From Nitrospirillum pindoramense (GTDB lineage: Bacteria; Pseudomonadota; Alphaproteobacteria; Azospirillales; Azospirillaceae): 64,000 bases of DNA. The notes below the pieces were generated by a model that ran no database searches, was not told the DNA's origin, and was given only the letters and a program-made list of their open reading frames with translations. Numbering within the stretch: position 1 is the first letter of the stretch; each line of letters begins with the position of its first letter. Made by a program: the position numbers and the translations under genes. The stretch is taken from assembly GCF_007827955.1 (NCBI RefSeq), contig NZ_VITR01000001.1, positions 372,001 to 436,000 of the forward strand, read 5' to 3'. This document shows, in pieces, positions 52,767-61,359 of the stretch.

Positions 52767-53408
52767 ATGAGCATTGTCGTTCGCAGCCTGCCCGACCAGG
52801 CCTATGAAATCGTGCGGGAGCACATCCTGCTGGGCACCATGGCGCCGGGCACGCCGGTGCAGCAGGGGGCGGTGGCCAGCCAACTGGGCATCAGCAAGAT
52901 CCCCCTGCGTGAGGCCTTGAGCCGGCTGGAGCAGGATGGCCTCGTCACCTCCTTCCCCAACCGGGGCTATGTGGTGAACAGCCTGACGACGGCGGAGGCG
53001 ACGGAGGTGTTCGCCTTGCGCCTGAAACTGGAACCGGGGGCGTCGGCCGATGGCGCCCGCCGCGCCACCCCCGCCGACCGCGATCACGCCCGCGCCGCCC
53101 TGCTGACGCTGGAGCGGGAGCAGGGCACCGCCGGCACCAGCCATGTCACCCACAACCGCGCCTTCCACATGGCCCTGATCCGCCCCACCGGCGGCATCAC
53201 CGTGCAGTTGATGGAACGCCTGCACATCCTGTCGGAACGCTATGTCCGCGTGCACCTGGAACCCCAGGGCCGTGACGACAGGGCGCGGGATGAGCACCGC
53301 GCCCTGTTCGACGCCTGGATGGCCGCCGACGCCCTAGCGGTGGAAGCCCTGACCGCCCGGCACATCCAGGGCACGCTGGACGATTTGCAGCGGGAGCTGG
53401 CGGGGTGA
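52767..53408 (+). CDS. GntR-family regulator with FCD domain
   Basis: 213 residues. The N-terminal winged helix (LPDQAYEIVREHILLGTMAPGTPV; VASQLGISKIPLREALSRLEQDGLV; NRGYVVNSL) is followed by the FCD ligand domain (EVFALRLKLEPGAS; HNRAFHMALIRPTGG; DEHRALFDAWMAADA). It is distinct from the 36 kb regulator and shorter at the N-terminus. It lies 99 bases after GH27 in the same direction, so it may be cotranscribed or use its own promoter; TATGAT at 52713-52718 with CGGACA 18 bases upstream is a modest candidate. A role in controlling the glycosidase pair is plausible but unproven. Confidence 0.85.
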   Translation: MSIVVRSLPDQAYEIVREHILLGTMAPGTPVQQGAVASQLGISKIPLREALSRLEQDGLVTSFPNRGYVVNSLTTAEATEVFALRLKLEPGASADGARRATPADRDHARAALLTLEREQGTAGTSHVTHNRAFHMALIRPTGGITVQLMERLHILSERYVRVHLEPQGRDDRARDEHRALFDAWMAADALAVEALTARHIQGTLDDLQRELAG

Positions 53409-53494
53409 GGGGCGCACGTGGGATGTGAAGGCGGCCCGCGTCCTGAAGGAGAATCCTTGTTGCCGTCAGATTGCACTCCACCCGATAATCGGGA

Positions 53495-53971
53495 ATGGCC
53501 CGGGAATACCTCGCAACGAAACTCGCACTTAAGCTTCGACCCCTGGTGATGGCGGCTGCTATCGCCAGCGCACCCCTGATTTTCCTGCCGCTGGTCTTTC
53601 CGTCGTGGCCGGCCTGGCCCAATGTCGGCGCCGGGGTGGTCAACTTGGCGCTGGCGCTTGGCATATTCTTCAGCGGACTTCTTCAGCCGGGTTTCCCAGG
53701 GGTTGTCTCAGCCCTGAATGAAGAGCGGCGGGTGCGGGCCCGGCGGCTCCCCTGGTGGGTACGTATTAATAGCTGGGGTTTGCCGGTCGTCGACCGCGGG
53801 CTTCAGCGCGTCGGCGGCGTTGTCGCGGTGGGGCTTATAGCCACCCTGCTGTTTCATAACGATGTTGGTGGGCTACTGGGTGCTGCGACCGCCGCCATGA
53901 TCGCCGCCACGCAAATCGCGTTGAGCGTGGGGGAGTGGGTGTCAACCCGGAGCGATCAACAGGTGCGGTGA
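53495..53971 (+). CDS. Small membrane protein of unknown function
   Basis: 158 residues that I do not recognise, with about four hydrophobic helices: MAAAIASAPLIFLPLVF near 19-35, VGAGVVNLALALGIFFSGLL near 44-63, VGGVVAVGLIATLLF near 107-121, and LLGAATAAMIAATQIALSV near 128-146. A basic loop with NEERRVRARRLPWWVRINSWG is in the middle. Codon use and composition look a little less GC-biased than the neighbours. The ribosome site is poor and lies within the palindrome CCCGAT-A-ATCGGG (53481-53493) that ends one base before the ATG. No operon partner; it converges on the nitrate operon end. Confidence 0.6.
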   Translation: MAREYLATKLALKLRPLVMAAAIASAPLIFLPLVFPSWPAWPNVGAGVVNLALALGIFFSGLLQPGFPGVVSALNEERRVRARRLPWWVRINSWGLPVVDRGLQRVGGVVAVGLIATLLFHNDVGGLLGAATAAMIAATQIALSVGEWVSTRSDQQVR

Positions 53972-54029
53972 CGAGCGCTGTCGCCCCCGCCCTGTAGTAC
54001 GCCATGGGAGGTCTGGGCCGTCGCGGGGA

Positions 54030-55007
54030 TCAACCTGCTACAGCCTGACGCCCCGCCCAAATCTCCGTCGCCACCCGGTCGGCCTCGGCTGGTTCGGTCG
54101 CCAACCCCAAGGCCAGCACCCCCAGCGTGATGGTGGCGATGACGGTGGCGGTTTCGGCCGCCCGGCCTGGTTCGCCGCGCCAGACGGGCAGCAGGCCCGG
54201 CACCTCTGCCTTGGCCGTGGTCAGAGCGGGGAGGGGGAGTTCCTGGCGCTCGGCGCCCACTTGCACATAGGCGGTGGTGGGCTTGGCGGGGTTGCGTTCC
54301 ACCTCACCGCCGCCGCCTTTGACCACGACCAGGCGGGGGCGGCTTAGGCGCTGGGCGACTCCTAAGTGCAGGTCGATATAGGGCGGGTGGAAGACGCCGT
54401 CGACGGCGGCGTGCGTGTCGAACGGGTCCAGCAGGCGGCAGACGGTGTTGATGGGGCTGCGCAGGCCCAGCAGGTGGCGCAGGTTCAACAGGCGGTCCAA
54501 CTCCGGGCTCAGCGCCGACAGGGGCAGATAGGCAAAGCCGGTCTCGGCCACCAGGGCCTTGGCGTCCGCGCGACTCGTCGCCGGGCGCAGGTCCAGCTCG
54601 CCCAGGGCGTCGGGCACGTCGCGGCCCTGGGTGAAGGCGTTGCTGCCGTGCATGATGACGCGGTGCCCCGCCTGGGCCAGCGCCAGGGCCGACAGCAGGA
54701 ACCAGGGCTCATCCCGGGTGCGGCCGGCGCCGTAGGACGGCCAGTCCAGGTCGGCGGCGCCGGTGCAGGCGCCGTCGCTGATGCCGGCGGCGTCGCGGGC
54801 GGCCTCCACCAGGCCCGCCACCTCATCCGGGTCCTCCCCCCGATAGCGCAGCAGCATGAGGAAGGCGCCCACCTGGTGGGGATCGGCCTCCCCCCTCAGC
54901 ACCATGCCCAGGGCCGTGCGCGCCTCCTCCCGCGTCAGGGAGCGGGAGCGGCCGGGGCCGCGCCCCAGGGTGCGGACATATTGGGCGAAGACATGTTCAT
55001 CGGTCAT
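54030..55007 (-). CDS. TrpD2-like (anthranilate phosphoribosyltransferase-fold) protein
   Basis: 325 residues of the glycosyltransferase family 3/TrpD2 (YbiB-like) group: an N-terminal helical domain (LTREEARTALGMVLRGEADPHQVGAFLMLLRYRGE) and a nucleoside-phosphorylase-like core (GHRVIMHGSNAFTQGRDVPDALGELD; FAYLPLSALSPELDRLLNLRHLLGLRSPINTVCRLLDPF). The KGGGGEVERNP segment replaces the usual TrpD sequence, so anthranilate catalysis is unlikely; YbiB-type proteins bind nucleic acid. It is the last gene of the nitrate operon, 35 bases after cobA. Similar genes accompany nitrite reductase genes in other proteobacteria, for reasons unknown. Confidence 0.82.
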   Translation of the reverse strand: MTDEHVFAQYVRTLGRGPGRSRSLTREEARTALGMVLRGEADPHQVGAFLMLLRYRGEDPDEVAGLVEAARDAAGISDGACTGAADLDWPSYGAGRTRDEPWFLLSALALAQAGHRVIMHGSNAFTQGRDVPDALGELDLRPATSRADAKALVAETGFAYLPLSALSPELDRLLNLRHLLGLRSPINTVCRLLDPFDTHAAVDGVFHPPYIDLHLGVAQRLSRPRLVVVKGGGGEVERNPAKPTTAYVQVGAERQELPLPALTTAKAEVPGLLPVWRGEPGRAAETATVIATITLGVLALGLATEPAEADRVATEIWAGRQAVAG

Positions 55008-55042
55008 GGGGCGGGCAAGCTCAGGCCAATATTCGGATGGAG

Positions 55043-55828
55043 TCAGGCGGCGCGGGAGCGCACCTCGGTCATCGCCGACTCTACCGCGTCCCGCCGCCGC
55101 AATGCCACCACCCGTCCCACCAGCACCAGGGTGGGGCCGGTCACCGCCGCCACCCGCCCCGCGATGTCAGCCACTGTGCCGGGCAGGAGCCGCTCGGTCG
55201 CCAGGGTCGCGTTCTCGATGGCGATGGCTGGGGTGCTGGGGTCCAGGCCGGCGGCCAGCAGGCGCTGGGTGACTTGGCCCAGCGTGCGGCTGCCCATATA
55301 GATGGCGATGGTGCCGTCGCAGGCGGCCAGGGCGTTCCAGTCGTGGGCGGGCAGCACTTCGTCTGCTCCATGCCCGGTGATCAGGTGCAGGCTGCGGCTG
55401 TAGCCGCGCTGGGTCAGGGGCATGGCCATGCTGGCGGCGGCGGCGCAGGCCACGGTGATGCCGGGTACCACCTCCGCCACCACGCCGGCGGCGGCCAGGG
55501 CCTCCAGCTCCTCGCCCGCGCGGCCGAAGACCATGGGGTCGCCGCCCTTCAGGCGCACGACGTGGGCGCCCGCCTGGGCGTGGCTGATGATCAGGCGGTT
55601 GATGGCCGCCTGGCTCATCTCGTGCCGGCCGCAGCGTTTGCCCACGTCGATGCGCCGGGCATGGGCCGGGGCCAGGTCCAGGATGCGCGGGTCGACCAGC
55701 TTGTCGTACAGCAGCACGTCGGCGCTTTCGATGCGGCGCAGGGCCTTGACCGTCAGCAGTTCGGGATCGCCGGGGCCGGCGCCCACCAGGCTGGCGCGGC
55801 CGGTGCCGTTAGGCTGAGGCATGGACAT
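55043..55828 (-). CDS. cobA: Uroporphyrinogen-III C-methyltransferase
   Basis: About 261 residues. SUMT family with GAGPGDPELLTVKALR near 16-31, LYDKLVDPRIL, VRLKGGDPMVFGRAGEE near 92-108, VPGITVACAAAASMAMPLTQRG and YMGSRTLGQV. It methylates uroporphyrinogen III to precorrin-2, the first step to siroheme, which NirB needs. No CysG-type ferrochelatase domain is fused. Its position in the nitrite reductase operon fits siroheme supply. ATG 55828 with GGAGAT upstream overlaps the end of nasA; a GTG at 55831 and an ATG at 55822 are alternatives. Confidence 0.93.
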   Translation of the reverse strand: MSMPQPNGTGRASLVGAGPGDPELLTVKALRRIESADVLLYDKLVDPRILDLAPAHARRIDVGKRCGRHEMSQAAINRLIISHAQAGAHVVRLKGGDPMVFGRAGEELEALAAAGVVAEVVPGITVACAAAASMAMPLTQRGYSRSLHLITGHGADEVLPAHDWNALAACDGTIAIYMGSRTLGQVTQRLLAAGLDPSTPAIAIENATLATERLLPGTVADIAGRVAAVTGPTLVLVGRVVALRRRDAVESAMTEVRSRAA

Positions 55829-58508
55829 CACGCAGGATCTCCTTCAGTTCGGGGATGCAGGACCCGCAGTTGGTGCCGGCCTTCAGGCAGGCGCCGATCT
55901 CCTCCGCCGAGGTCAGGCGGTTGGCGACGATGGTGTCCCGGATGGTGACCAGGCCGACGGAGAAGCAGGCGCAGACGGTGCGGCCGGCGGGCTTGACGCC
56001 CGTGGCCCCCAAACCGCCGGGGGCGCGGCCGGACAGCAGGCTGGGCCGGGCCGCGTCTGGCACCCGGTCACCCAACAGGGCCGCCAGCACGTCGCGGGAC
56101 GGCAATTGGGCGCCGTCGCCGGCGGCCAGGAACAAGCAGGCCTCCAAACGGCCGTCCACCAGGATGGCGACGCGCAGCAGGCCGCGCCCGGCATCGGTCA
56201 GTTGCAGCCACTCCGCACCCGTCGGCGGGTGCAGCAGGCCCTCGACGAAGCGGGTCAGGGCCGCCCCGTCCGGCAGGGCGTCCGACCCCACCAGTTCAAA
56301 GGCGTGGCCGTTGCTGAGCGGCACGCGCGACCAATAGACCACCCCCTGGGGCCGCACGGCGTTGCGATGCAGCAGCAGGCCGCGCCAGGCCACTTGCACC
56401 GCTTCCGCCCGCACCGGCGTCAGCTTCAGTTCCGGCTGGCCGGAGACGGGGTCGAGGGCGGCGCTCACCAGGCGGCCGGCGGGGCCGGCGGAGCAAAACT
56501 CATCCGTCCAATGCATGGGCAGGAACAGCTCCCCCACCCGCTGGCCGGCGTCGACGGTGGCGCGCACCACCGTGCTGGCGTGGACGCTTTCGATGCGCAC
56601 CAGATCGCCGTCGGTGACGCCCAGGCGCGCGGCGTCGCTGGGGGACAGGGCGGCGCGCGGCTCCCCCGTGTGGGCCAGCAGGCGGGGCACGCGGCCGGTG
56701 CGGGTCATGGTGTGCCACTGGTCGCGGATGCGGCCGGTGTTCAGCACCAGGGGATAGGCGTCGTCGGTGCGGCTGGCGGGCGGGCGCCAGGGGGTGGGCA
56801 CCAGGCGGCCCCGGCCGCTGGGCGTGGCGAAGCCGCCCTGGCCGAACAGACGCCCGCCCTCATCCCCCGCCCAGCGCACGGGCCAGCGCACCGGCGCCAG
56901 CGTGTCGTACTGTCCGTCGGTCAGCATGGCCAGGCCGCTGATGTCGAAGGGGCGGCTGCCGGCGTTCTCGAAGCCGGACAGGGCGGCATGCTCGCGGAAC
57001 ACCGCTGCTGGGCTGGTCCAGGAAAAGGCGTCCTTCCAGCCCATGCGCTGGCCCAGGGCGGCCAGCACCCGCCAGTCGGCCCGCGCCTCGCCCGGGGCCG
57101 CGCGGAACGGGCGCTGGCGGCTGATGACCCGTTCGGAGTTGGTGACCGTGCCGTCCCGCTCCCCCCAACCCGCTGCCGGCAACACCACGTCGGCCAGGGC
57201 CGTGGTGTCGTTGGGCCAGCAGTCGGACACGACGACGAAGGGGCAGGCGCGCAATGCCTCCCGCACCCTATCGGCGCGGGGCAGGCTGTCGGCGGGGTTG
57301 GTGGCGATGATCCACAGGGCCTTGATGCGGCCGTCCAGCACGGCGTCGAACATCTCCACGGCCTTCAGCCCCGGCTTGGTCGCCAGGTTGGGCGCCCGCC
57401 AGAAGCGGCGGACCCGGTCGATGGCCTCCGGCTGGTCGAAGCGCATGTGGGCCGCCAGCTGGTTGGCCAGGCCGCCCACCTCGCGCCCGCCCATGGCATT
57501 GGGCTGCCCGGTGATGGAGAAGGGGCCGCAGCCGGGCTTGCCGATGCGCCCCGTCGCCAGATGGCAATTGATGATGGCGTTGACCTTGTCGGTGCCCACG
57601 GACGATTGGTTCACCCCCTGGGAATAGACGGTGACGACGCGCGTGGTGGACGCGAACCAGTGGTAGAAGCGGGCCAGGTCCGCCGGGTCCAGGCCGGTGA
57701 GGGCGGCGGTCTGATCGGACGTCCGGCGGGCGGCGGCGAGGGCGGGCTCGAACCCTTCCGCATGCGCCGCCATCCAGGTGTGATCCAGCGCATCCTGGTC
57801 GGCCAGATGGGCCAGCAAGCCGTTGAACAGGGCGACGTCGGCGCCGGGGCGCACGGCCAGATGCAGGTCGGCATCCTCGCAGGTGGCGGTGCGGCGCGGG
57901 TCGATGGCGACGATGCGCAGGGGGCGCTTGGCCTTGGCCGCAAGCAGGCGCTGGTGCAGCACCGGGTGGCACCAGGCGGAATTACTGCCCACCAGCACCA
58001 CCAGGTCCGCCAGTTCCAGATCCTCATACGTTCCCGGCACCACGTCGGCGCCAAAGGCGCGATTGTGACCGGCGACGGAGGAGGCCATGCACAGCCGCGA
58101 ATTGGTGTCGATGTTGCCGCTGCCGATGAAGCCCTTCATCAGCTTGTTGGCGACGTAATAATCCTCTGTCAGGCATTGGCCGCTGACGTAGAAGGCGACG
58201 CTGTCGGGCCCATGCTCCGCGATCGTGGCCTTGAAGCTCTGAGCCACCAGGTCCAGGGCCTGGGTCCAGTCCGCCGCCCGGCCGTCGATCAGGGGGCGGG
58301 TCAGCCGTTCGCCATCCTTCAGCGTCTCCGCCAGGGTGGACCCCTTGGAGCAGAGGCGGCCCCGGTTGGCCGGGTGGCTGGTGTCGCCCACCACCCGGCC
58401 ATCGGCCTGGGCCACGACGCCGCAGCCCACGCCGCAATAGGGGCAGGTGGAGCGGACGGTGCCGGCAAGGGCACCGGCTTCAGCGTCCCGTGCCATCCCC
58501 TCCGGCAT
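55809..58508 (-). CDS. nasA: Assimilatory nitrate reductase catalytic subunit with C-terminal BFD domain
   Basis: About 899 residues. Molybdopterin enzyme with an N-terminal [4Fe-4S] site (Cys22, Cys25, Cys29 in CPYCGVGCG and Cys53 in RLCSKG). The Mo-bisMGD domains carry YVSGQCLTEDYYVANKLMKG, GSNSAWCHPVLHQR, GPFSITGQPNAMGGREVGG and, near the C-terminal dinucleotide-binding domain, NTGRIRDQWHTMTRTGR. A BFD-like [2Fe-2S] domain (VCACFSVGLV...GTNCGSCIPEL) ends the protein. It reduces nitrate to nitrite in the cytoplasm. I start at ATG 58508, overlapping the nirD stop as TGATG; the long upstream open extension lacks family sequence. Confidence 0.95.
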   Translation of the reverse strand: MPEGMARDAEAGALAGTVRSTCPYCGVGCGVVAQADGRVVGDTSHPANRGRLCSKGSTLAETLKDGERLTRPLIDGRAADWTQALDLVAQSFKATIAEHGPDSVAFYVSGQCLTEDYYVANKLMKGFIGSGNIDTNSRLCMASSVAGHNRAFGADVVPGTYEDLELADLVVLVGSNSAWCHPVLHQRLLAAKAKRPLRIVAIDPRRTATCEDADLHLAVRPGADVALFNGLLAHLADQDALDHTWMAAHAEGFEPALAAARRTSDQTAALTGLDPADLARFYHWFASTTRVVTVYSQGVNQSSVGTDKVNAIINCHLATGRIGKPGCGPFSITGQPNAMGGREVGGLANQLAAHMRFDQPEAIDRVRRFWRAPNLATKPGLKAVEMFDAVLDGRIKALWIIATNPADSLPRADRVREALRACPFVVVSDCWPNDTTALADVVLPAAGWGERDGTVTNSERVISRQRPFRAAPGEARADWRVLAALGQRMGWKDAFSWTSPAAVFREHAALSGFENAGSRPFDISGLAMLTDGQYDTLAPVRWPVRWAGDEGGRLFGQGGFATPSGRGRLVPTPWRPPASRTDDAYPLVLNTGRIRDQWHTMTRTGRVPRLLAHTGEPRAALSPSDAARLGVTDGDLVRIESVHASTVVRATVDAGQRVGELFLPMHWTDEFCSAGPAGRLVSAALDPVSGQPELKLTPVRAEAVQVAWRGLLLHRNAVRPQGVVYWSRVPLSNGHAFELVGSDALPDGAALTRFVEGLLHPPTGAEWLQLTDAGRGLLRVAILVDGRLEACLFLAAGDGAQLPSRDVLAALLGDRVPDAARPSLLSGRAPGGLGATGVKPAGRTVCACFSVGLVTIRDTIVANRLTSAEEIGACLKAGTNCGSCIPELKEILRDVHASA

Positions 58509-58846
58509 CACGCCACCATGGCCAGCAGGATACGACCGTCCTGCACCCGCACGGGGATGCGGGTGACGCAGCCCTCGTCGGGGGCGCAGGCCTCGCCCGT
58601 CTCCAGGTCGATCACCCAGTTGTGCAGGGGGCAGGTGACGGCATGGCCGTGCACCGTGCCCTGCGACAGGGGGCCGCCCTTGTGCGGGCAGCGGTCGTCC
58701 ACGGCGAAGACGGCGTCGTCCAGGGTGCGGAAGACGGCGACATCGCCCCGGGGGGTGGCGACCACGCGCGCACCCTGGCGGGGGATGTCGTCCATGGCAC
58801 CCACCTCGACCCAACGGCCCTCGATACCAACGCTATCCATGCTCAT
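58508..58846 (-). CDS. nirD: Nitrite reductase small subunit (Rieske type)
   Basis: 112 residues, a Rieske-like fold with an apparently complete ligand set: CPHKGGPLSQGTVHG and CPLHNWVIDLETG give Cys-x-His and Cys-x2-His. That is notable because many NirD proteins have lost these ligands, so this copy may carry a [2Fe-2S] cluster. It associates with NirB in NADH-dependent nitrite reduction to ammonium. ATG 58846 overlaps the nirB stop as ATGA, and its own stop overlaps the nasA start. Confidence 0.93.
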   Translation of the reverse strand: MSMDSVGIEGRWVEVGAMDDIPRQGARVVATPRGDVAVFRTLDDAVFAVDDRCPHKGGPLSQGTVHGHAVTCPLHNWVIDLETGEACAPDEGCVTRIPVRVQDGRILLAMVA

Positions 58847-61317
58847 CACTCCACCGTCGCCAGGGTGCGGAAGGGGGCGGCGGCCGCCTTGCCGGGCGCG
58901 CGCTCGGCCCACGGGTCGTCCTGGCTGAATTTCTGGGCGTACAGGAACTTGGCATAGAGCGCCTTGCGGCCCGCCGCGTCGTCCACGATGCGCTGCTTCA
59001 CATGGGCCAGGCCCACGCGCTCGATCCAGGGCGCCGTGCGCTCCAGATAGCGGGATTCCTCGCGGTAGAGCTGCAGGTAGGCGCCGCAGTATTCCAGCAC
59101 CTCATCCTCCGTCGTCACCTTGCACAACAGGTCGGTGGCGCGGACGTGGATGCCGCCGTTGCCGCCGACATGCAGTTCCCAGCCGCTGTCCACCGCCACG
59201 ACGCCGAAGTCCTTGATGGTGGCCTCGGCGCAGTTGCGCGGGCAGCCTGACACGGCCAGCTTCACCTTGTGCGCGTGCCAGGACCCCCAGGTCATGCGCT
59301 CCAGCTTCACGCCCATGCCGGTGCTGTCCTGCGTGCCGAAGCGGCACCATTCCGACCCCACGCAGGTCTTCACCGTGCGCAGCGCCTTGCCGTAGGCGTG
59401 GCCGGAGACCATGCCGGCGTCGTTCAGATCCTTCCACACATGGGGCAGCTGCTCGCGCGTCACGCCCAAGAGGTCGATGCGCTGGCCGCCCGTCACCTTC
59501 ACGGTGGGGATGGCGTACTTGTCCACCACGTCGGCGATGGCGCGCAGCTCATCCGCCGTGGTCAGGCCGCCCCACATGCGCGGCACCACGGAATAGGTGC
59601 CGTCCTTCTGGATGTTGGCGTGGTTGCGCTCGTTCACGAAGCGGGACTGCTGGTCGTCCTGGTACTCACCGGGCCAGGCCACCAGCAGGTAGAAGTTTAG
59701 CGCCGGGCGGCAGACATGGCAGCCGTCGGGCGTGGACCAGCCCAGGGCGGACATGACCGCCGGCATGGTGCGCAGCCCCTGATCCACGATGGCGCGGCGC
59801 ACCTGGTCGTGGCTGTGGGTCGTGCATTTGCACAGCGGCTTCTCCCCCGTGGGCTTGGCGTAGCTGTCGCCCAGCGACAGGGCCAGCAACTGTTCCACCT
59901 GGGGTGTGCAACTGCCGCAGGAGGCGGACGCCTTGGTGCGGGCCCGCACCCCCTCCAGCGTGGTCAGGCCATGCTCCGCGATGGCGCCCATGATCTTGCC
60001 CTTGCACACGCCGTTGCAGCCGCAGATCTCGGCCTCATCGGGCAGGGCCGCCACGGCGGCGGTGGGGTCGGCGGCGGGCGCGCCGGCCGCCAGGCTGGCG
60101 AAGGCCTGGCCGAAGATCAGGGTGTCGCGCAGCTCGCCCAGCGGCTTGTCCTCGCGCAGCAGCTGGAAATACCAGCCGCCGTCCTGGGCGTCGCCGTACA
60201 GCACGGCGCCCACAAGGCGGTCGTCGCGCAGCACCAGGCGCTTGTAGGTGTTGCGGGCGGCGTCGCGGAAGACCACCTCCTCCGTCGTCTCGTCGCCGAT
60301 GAAGTCACCGGCGGAGAAGACGTCGATGCCCGTCACCTTCAGCCGGGTGGCCATGGCGGCGGGGACGTAGTCGCTGGTGGCGTCCTCGCGCGCCAGATGG
60401 TCGGCGCAGACCTTGGCCATGTCCCACAGCGGGGCGACCAGGCCATAGGTCTTGCCGCGATGCTCCACGCACTCGCCCACGGCGAAGATGTCGGGGATGG
60501 AGGTGCGCATGTCGTCGCCCACCTCGATGCCGCGGTTGATGGCCAGGCCAGCGGCCCGCGCCAGGTCGATGTTGGGGCGGATGCCGATGGCCAGCACCAC
60601 CAGGTCGCCCGGGATCTCCCGTCCATCGGCCAGGCGCACGCCCTGCACCCGGCCCTCGCCGAAGATCTCCTCGGTCTGGCCGTTGGTGAAGAAGTTCATG
60701 CCGCGTTCGTCCAGCTCGCGCTGCAGCAGCTCGGCCGCCGCCTTGTCCAGCTGGCGTTCCATGATGGTGCCCATCAGGTGGACGACGGCCACCTGCATGC
60801 CCCGGCGCAGCAGGCCGTTGGCGGCCTCCAGCCCCAGCAGGCCGCCACCGATGACGATGGCGCGCTTATGCGTCTGCGACGCCGCGATCATGGTGTTGAC
60901 GTCGGCGATGTCGCGGAAGGCGCAGACGCCGGGCAGGTCCAGGCCCGGCACCGGCGGGGCGATGGGCCGGGACCCCGTGGCCAGCAAGACCTTGTCATAG
61001 GCCACCACCCGGCCGCTGGCGGAGGTCACGGTGCGGGCCTGGGTGTCGATGGCCGTCACCGCGTCTCCGGCGATCAGCTCGATCCCATTCTCCTCATACC
61101 AGGAGCGGGGGTTGATGACGATCTGCTCCAGGTCCTTTTCGCCGGCCAGCACGGACGACAGCATGATGCGGTCGTAGTTCACGTGCGGTTCGGCACCGAA
61201 GACCGTGATGTCGTACTTCAGCGGGTTGCGCTTCAGCAGTTCGTCCACCGTCCGCATGCCGGCCATACCGTTGCCGACAACCACCAGCTTCTGGCGCGGG
61301 GGCATATGCGTGTCCAT
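58846..61317 (-). CDS. nirB: NADH-dependent nitrite reductase large subunit
   Basis: 823 residues. FAD domain (VVGNGMAGMRTVDELLKR near 10), NADH domain (AIVIGGGLLGLEAANGLLRRGM near 150), and BFD [2Fe-2S] motifs (EICGCNGVCKGKIMGA; SCGSCTPQV). A second Cys pair lies at CKCTTHSHDQ, and CHVCRP follows. The siroheme/[4Fe-4S] domain shows TCVGSEWCRFGTQDST and SGCPRNCAEATIKDFG. It reduces nitrite to ammonium with NADH in the cytoplasm. The length is standard. AAGGGAAGGG precedes the ATG. It lies 42 bases downstream of narK. Confidence 0.96.
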   Translation of the reverse strand: MDTHMPPRQKLVVVGNGMAGMRTVDELLKRNPLKYDITVFGAEPHVNYDRIMLSSVLAGEKDLEQIVINPRSWYEENGIELIAGDAVTAIDTQARTVTSASGRVVAYDKVLLATGSRPIAPPVPGLDLPGVCAFRDIADVNTMIAASQTHKRAIVIGGGLLGLEAANGLLRRGMQVAVVHLMGTIMERQLDKAAAELLQRELDERGMNFFTNGQTEEIFGEGRVQGVRLADGREIPGDLVVLAIGIRPNIDLARAAGLAINRGIEVGDDMRTSIPDIFAVGECVEHRGKTYGLVAPLWDMAKVCADHLAREDATSDYVPAAMATRLKVTGIDVFSAGDFIGDETTEEVVFRDAARNTYKRLVLRDDRLVGAVLYGDAQDGGWYFQLLREDKPLGELRDTLIFGQAFASLAAGAPAADPTAAVAALPDEAEICGCNGVCKGKIMGAIAEHGLTTLEGVRARTKASASCGSCTPQVEQLLALSLGDSYAKPTGEKPLCKCTTHSHDQVRRAIVDQGLRTMPAVMSALGWSTPDGCHVCRPALNFYLLVAWPGEYQDDQQSRFVNERNHANIQKDGTYSVVPRMWGGLTTADELRAIADVVDKYAIPTVKVTGGQRIDLLGVTREQLPHVWKDLNDAGMVSGHAYGKALRTVKTCVGSEWCRFGTQDSTGMGVKLERMTWGSWHAHKVKLAVSGCPRNCAEATIKDFGVVAVDSGWELHVGGNGGIHVRATDLLCKVTTEDEVLEYCGAYLQLYREESRYLERTAPWIERVGLAHVKQRIVDDAAGRKALYAKFLYAQKFSQDDPWAERAPGKAAAAPFRTLATVE

Positions 61318-61359
61318 GGGGGAACCCTTCCCTTAATCGCTAAGTCTGGTGCGTGGGGG

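Noticed and set aside
58509-58814. N-terminal extension of the nitrate reductase reading frame upstream of 58508
   Set aside because: It lies entirely over nirD in another frame and has no molybdoenzyme sequence; the [4Fe-4S] motif begins 22 residues after the chosen start.
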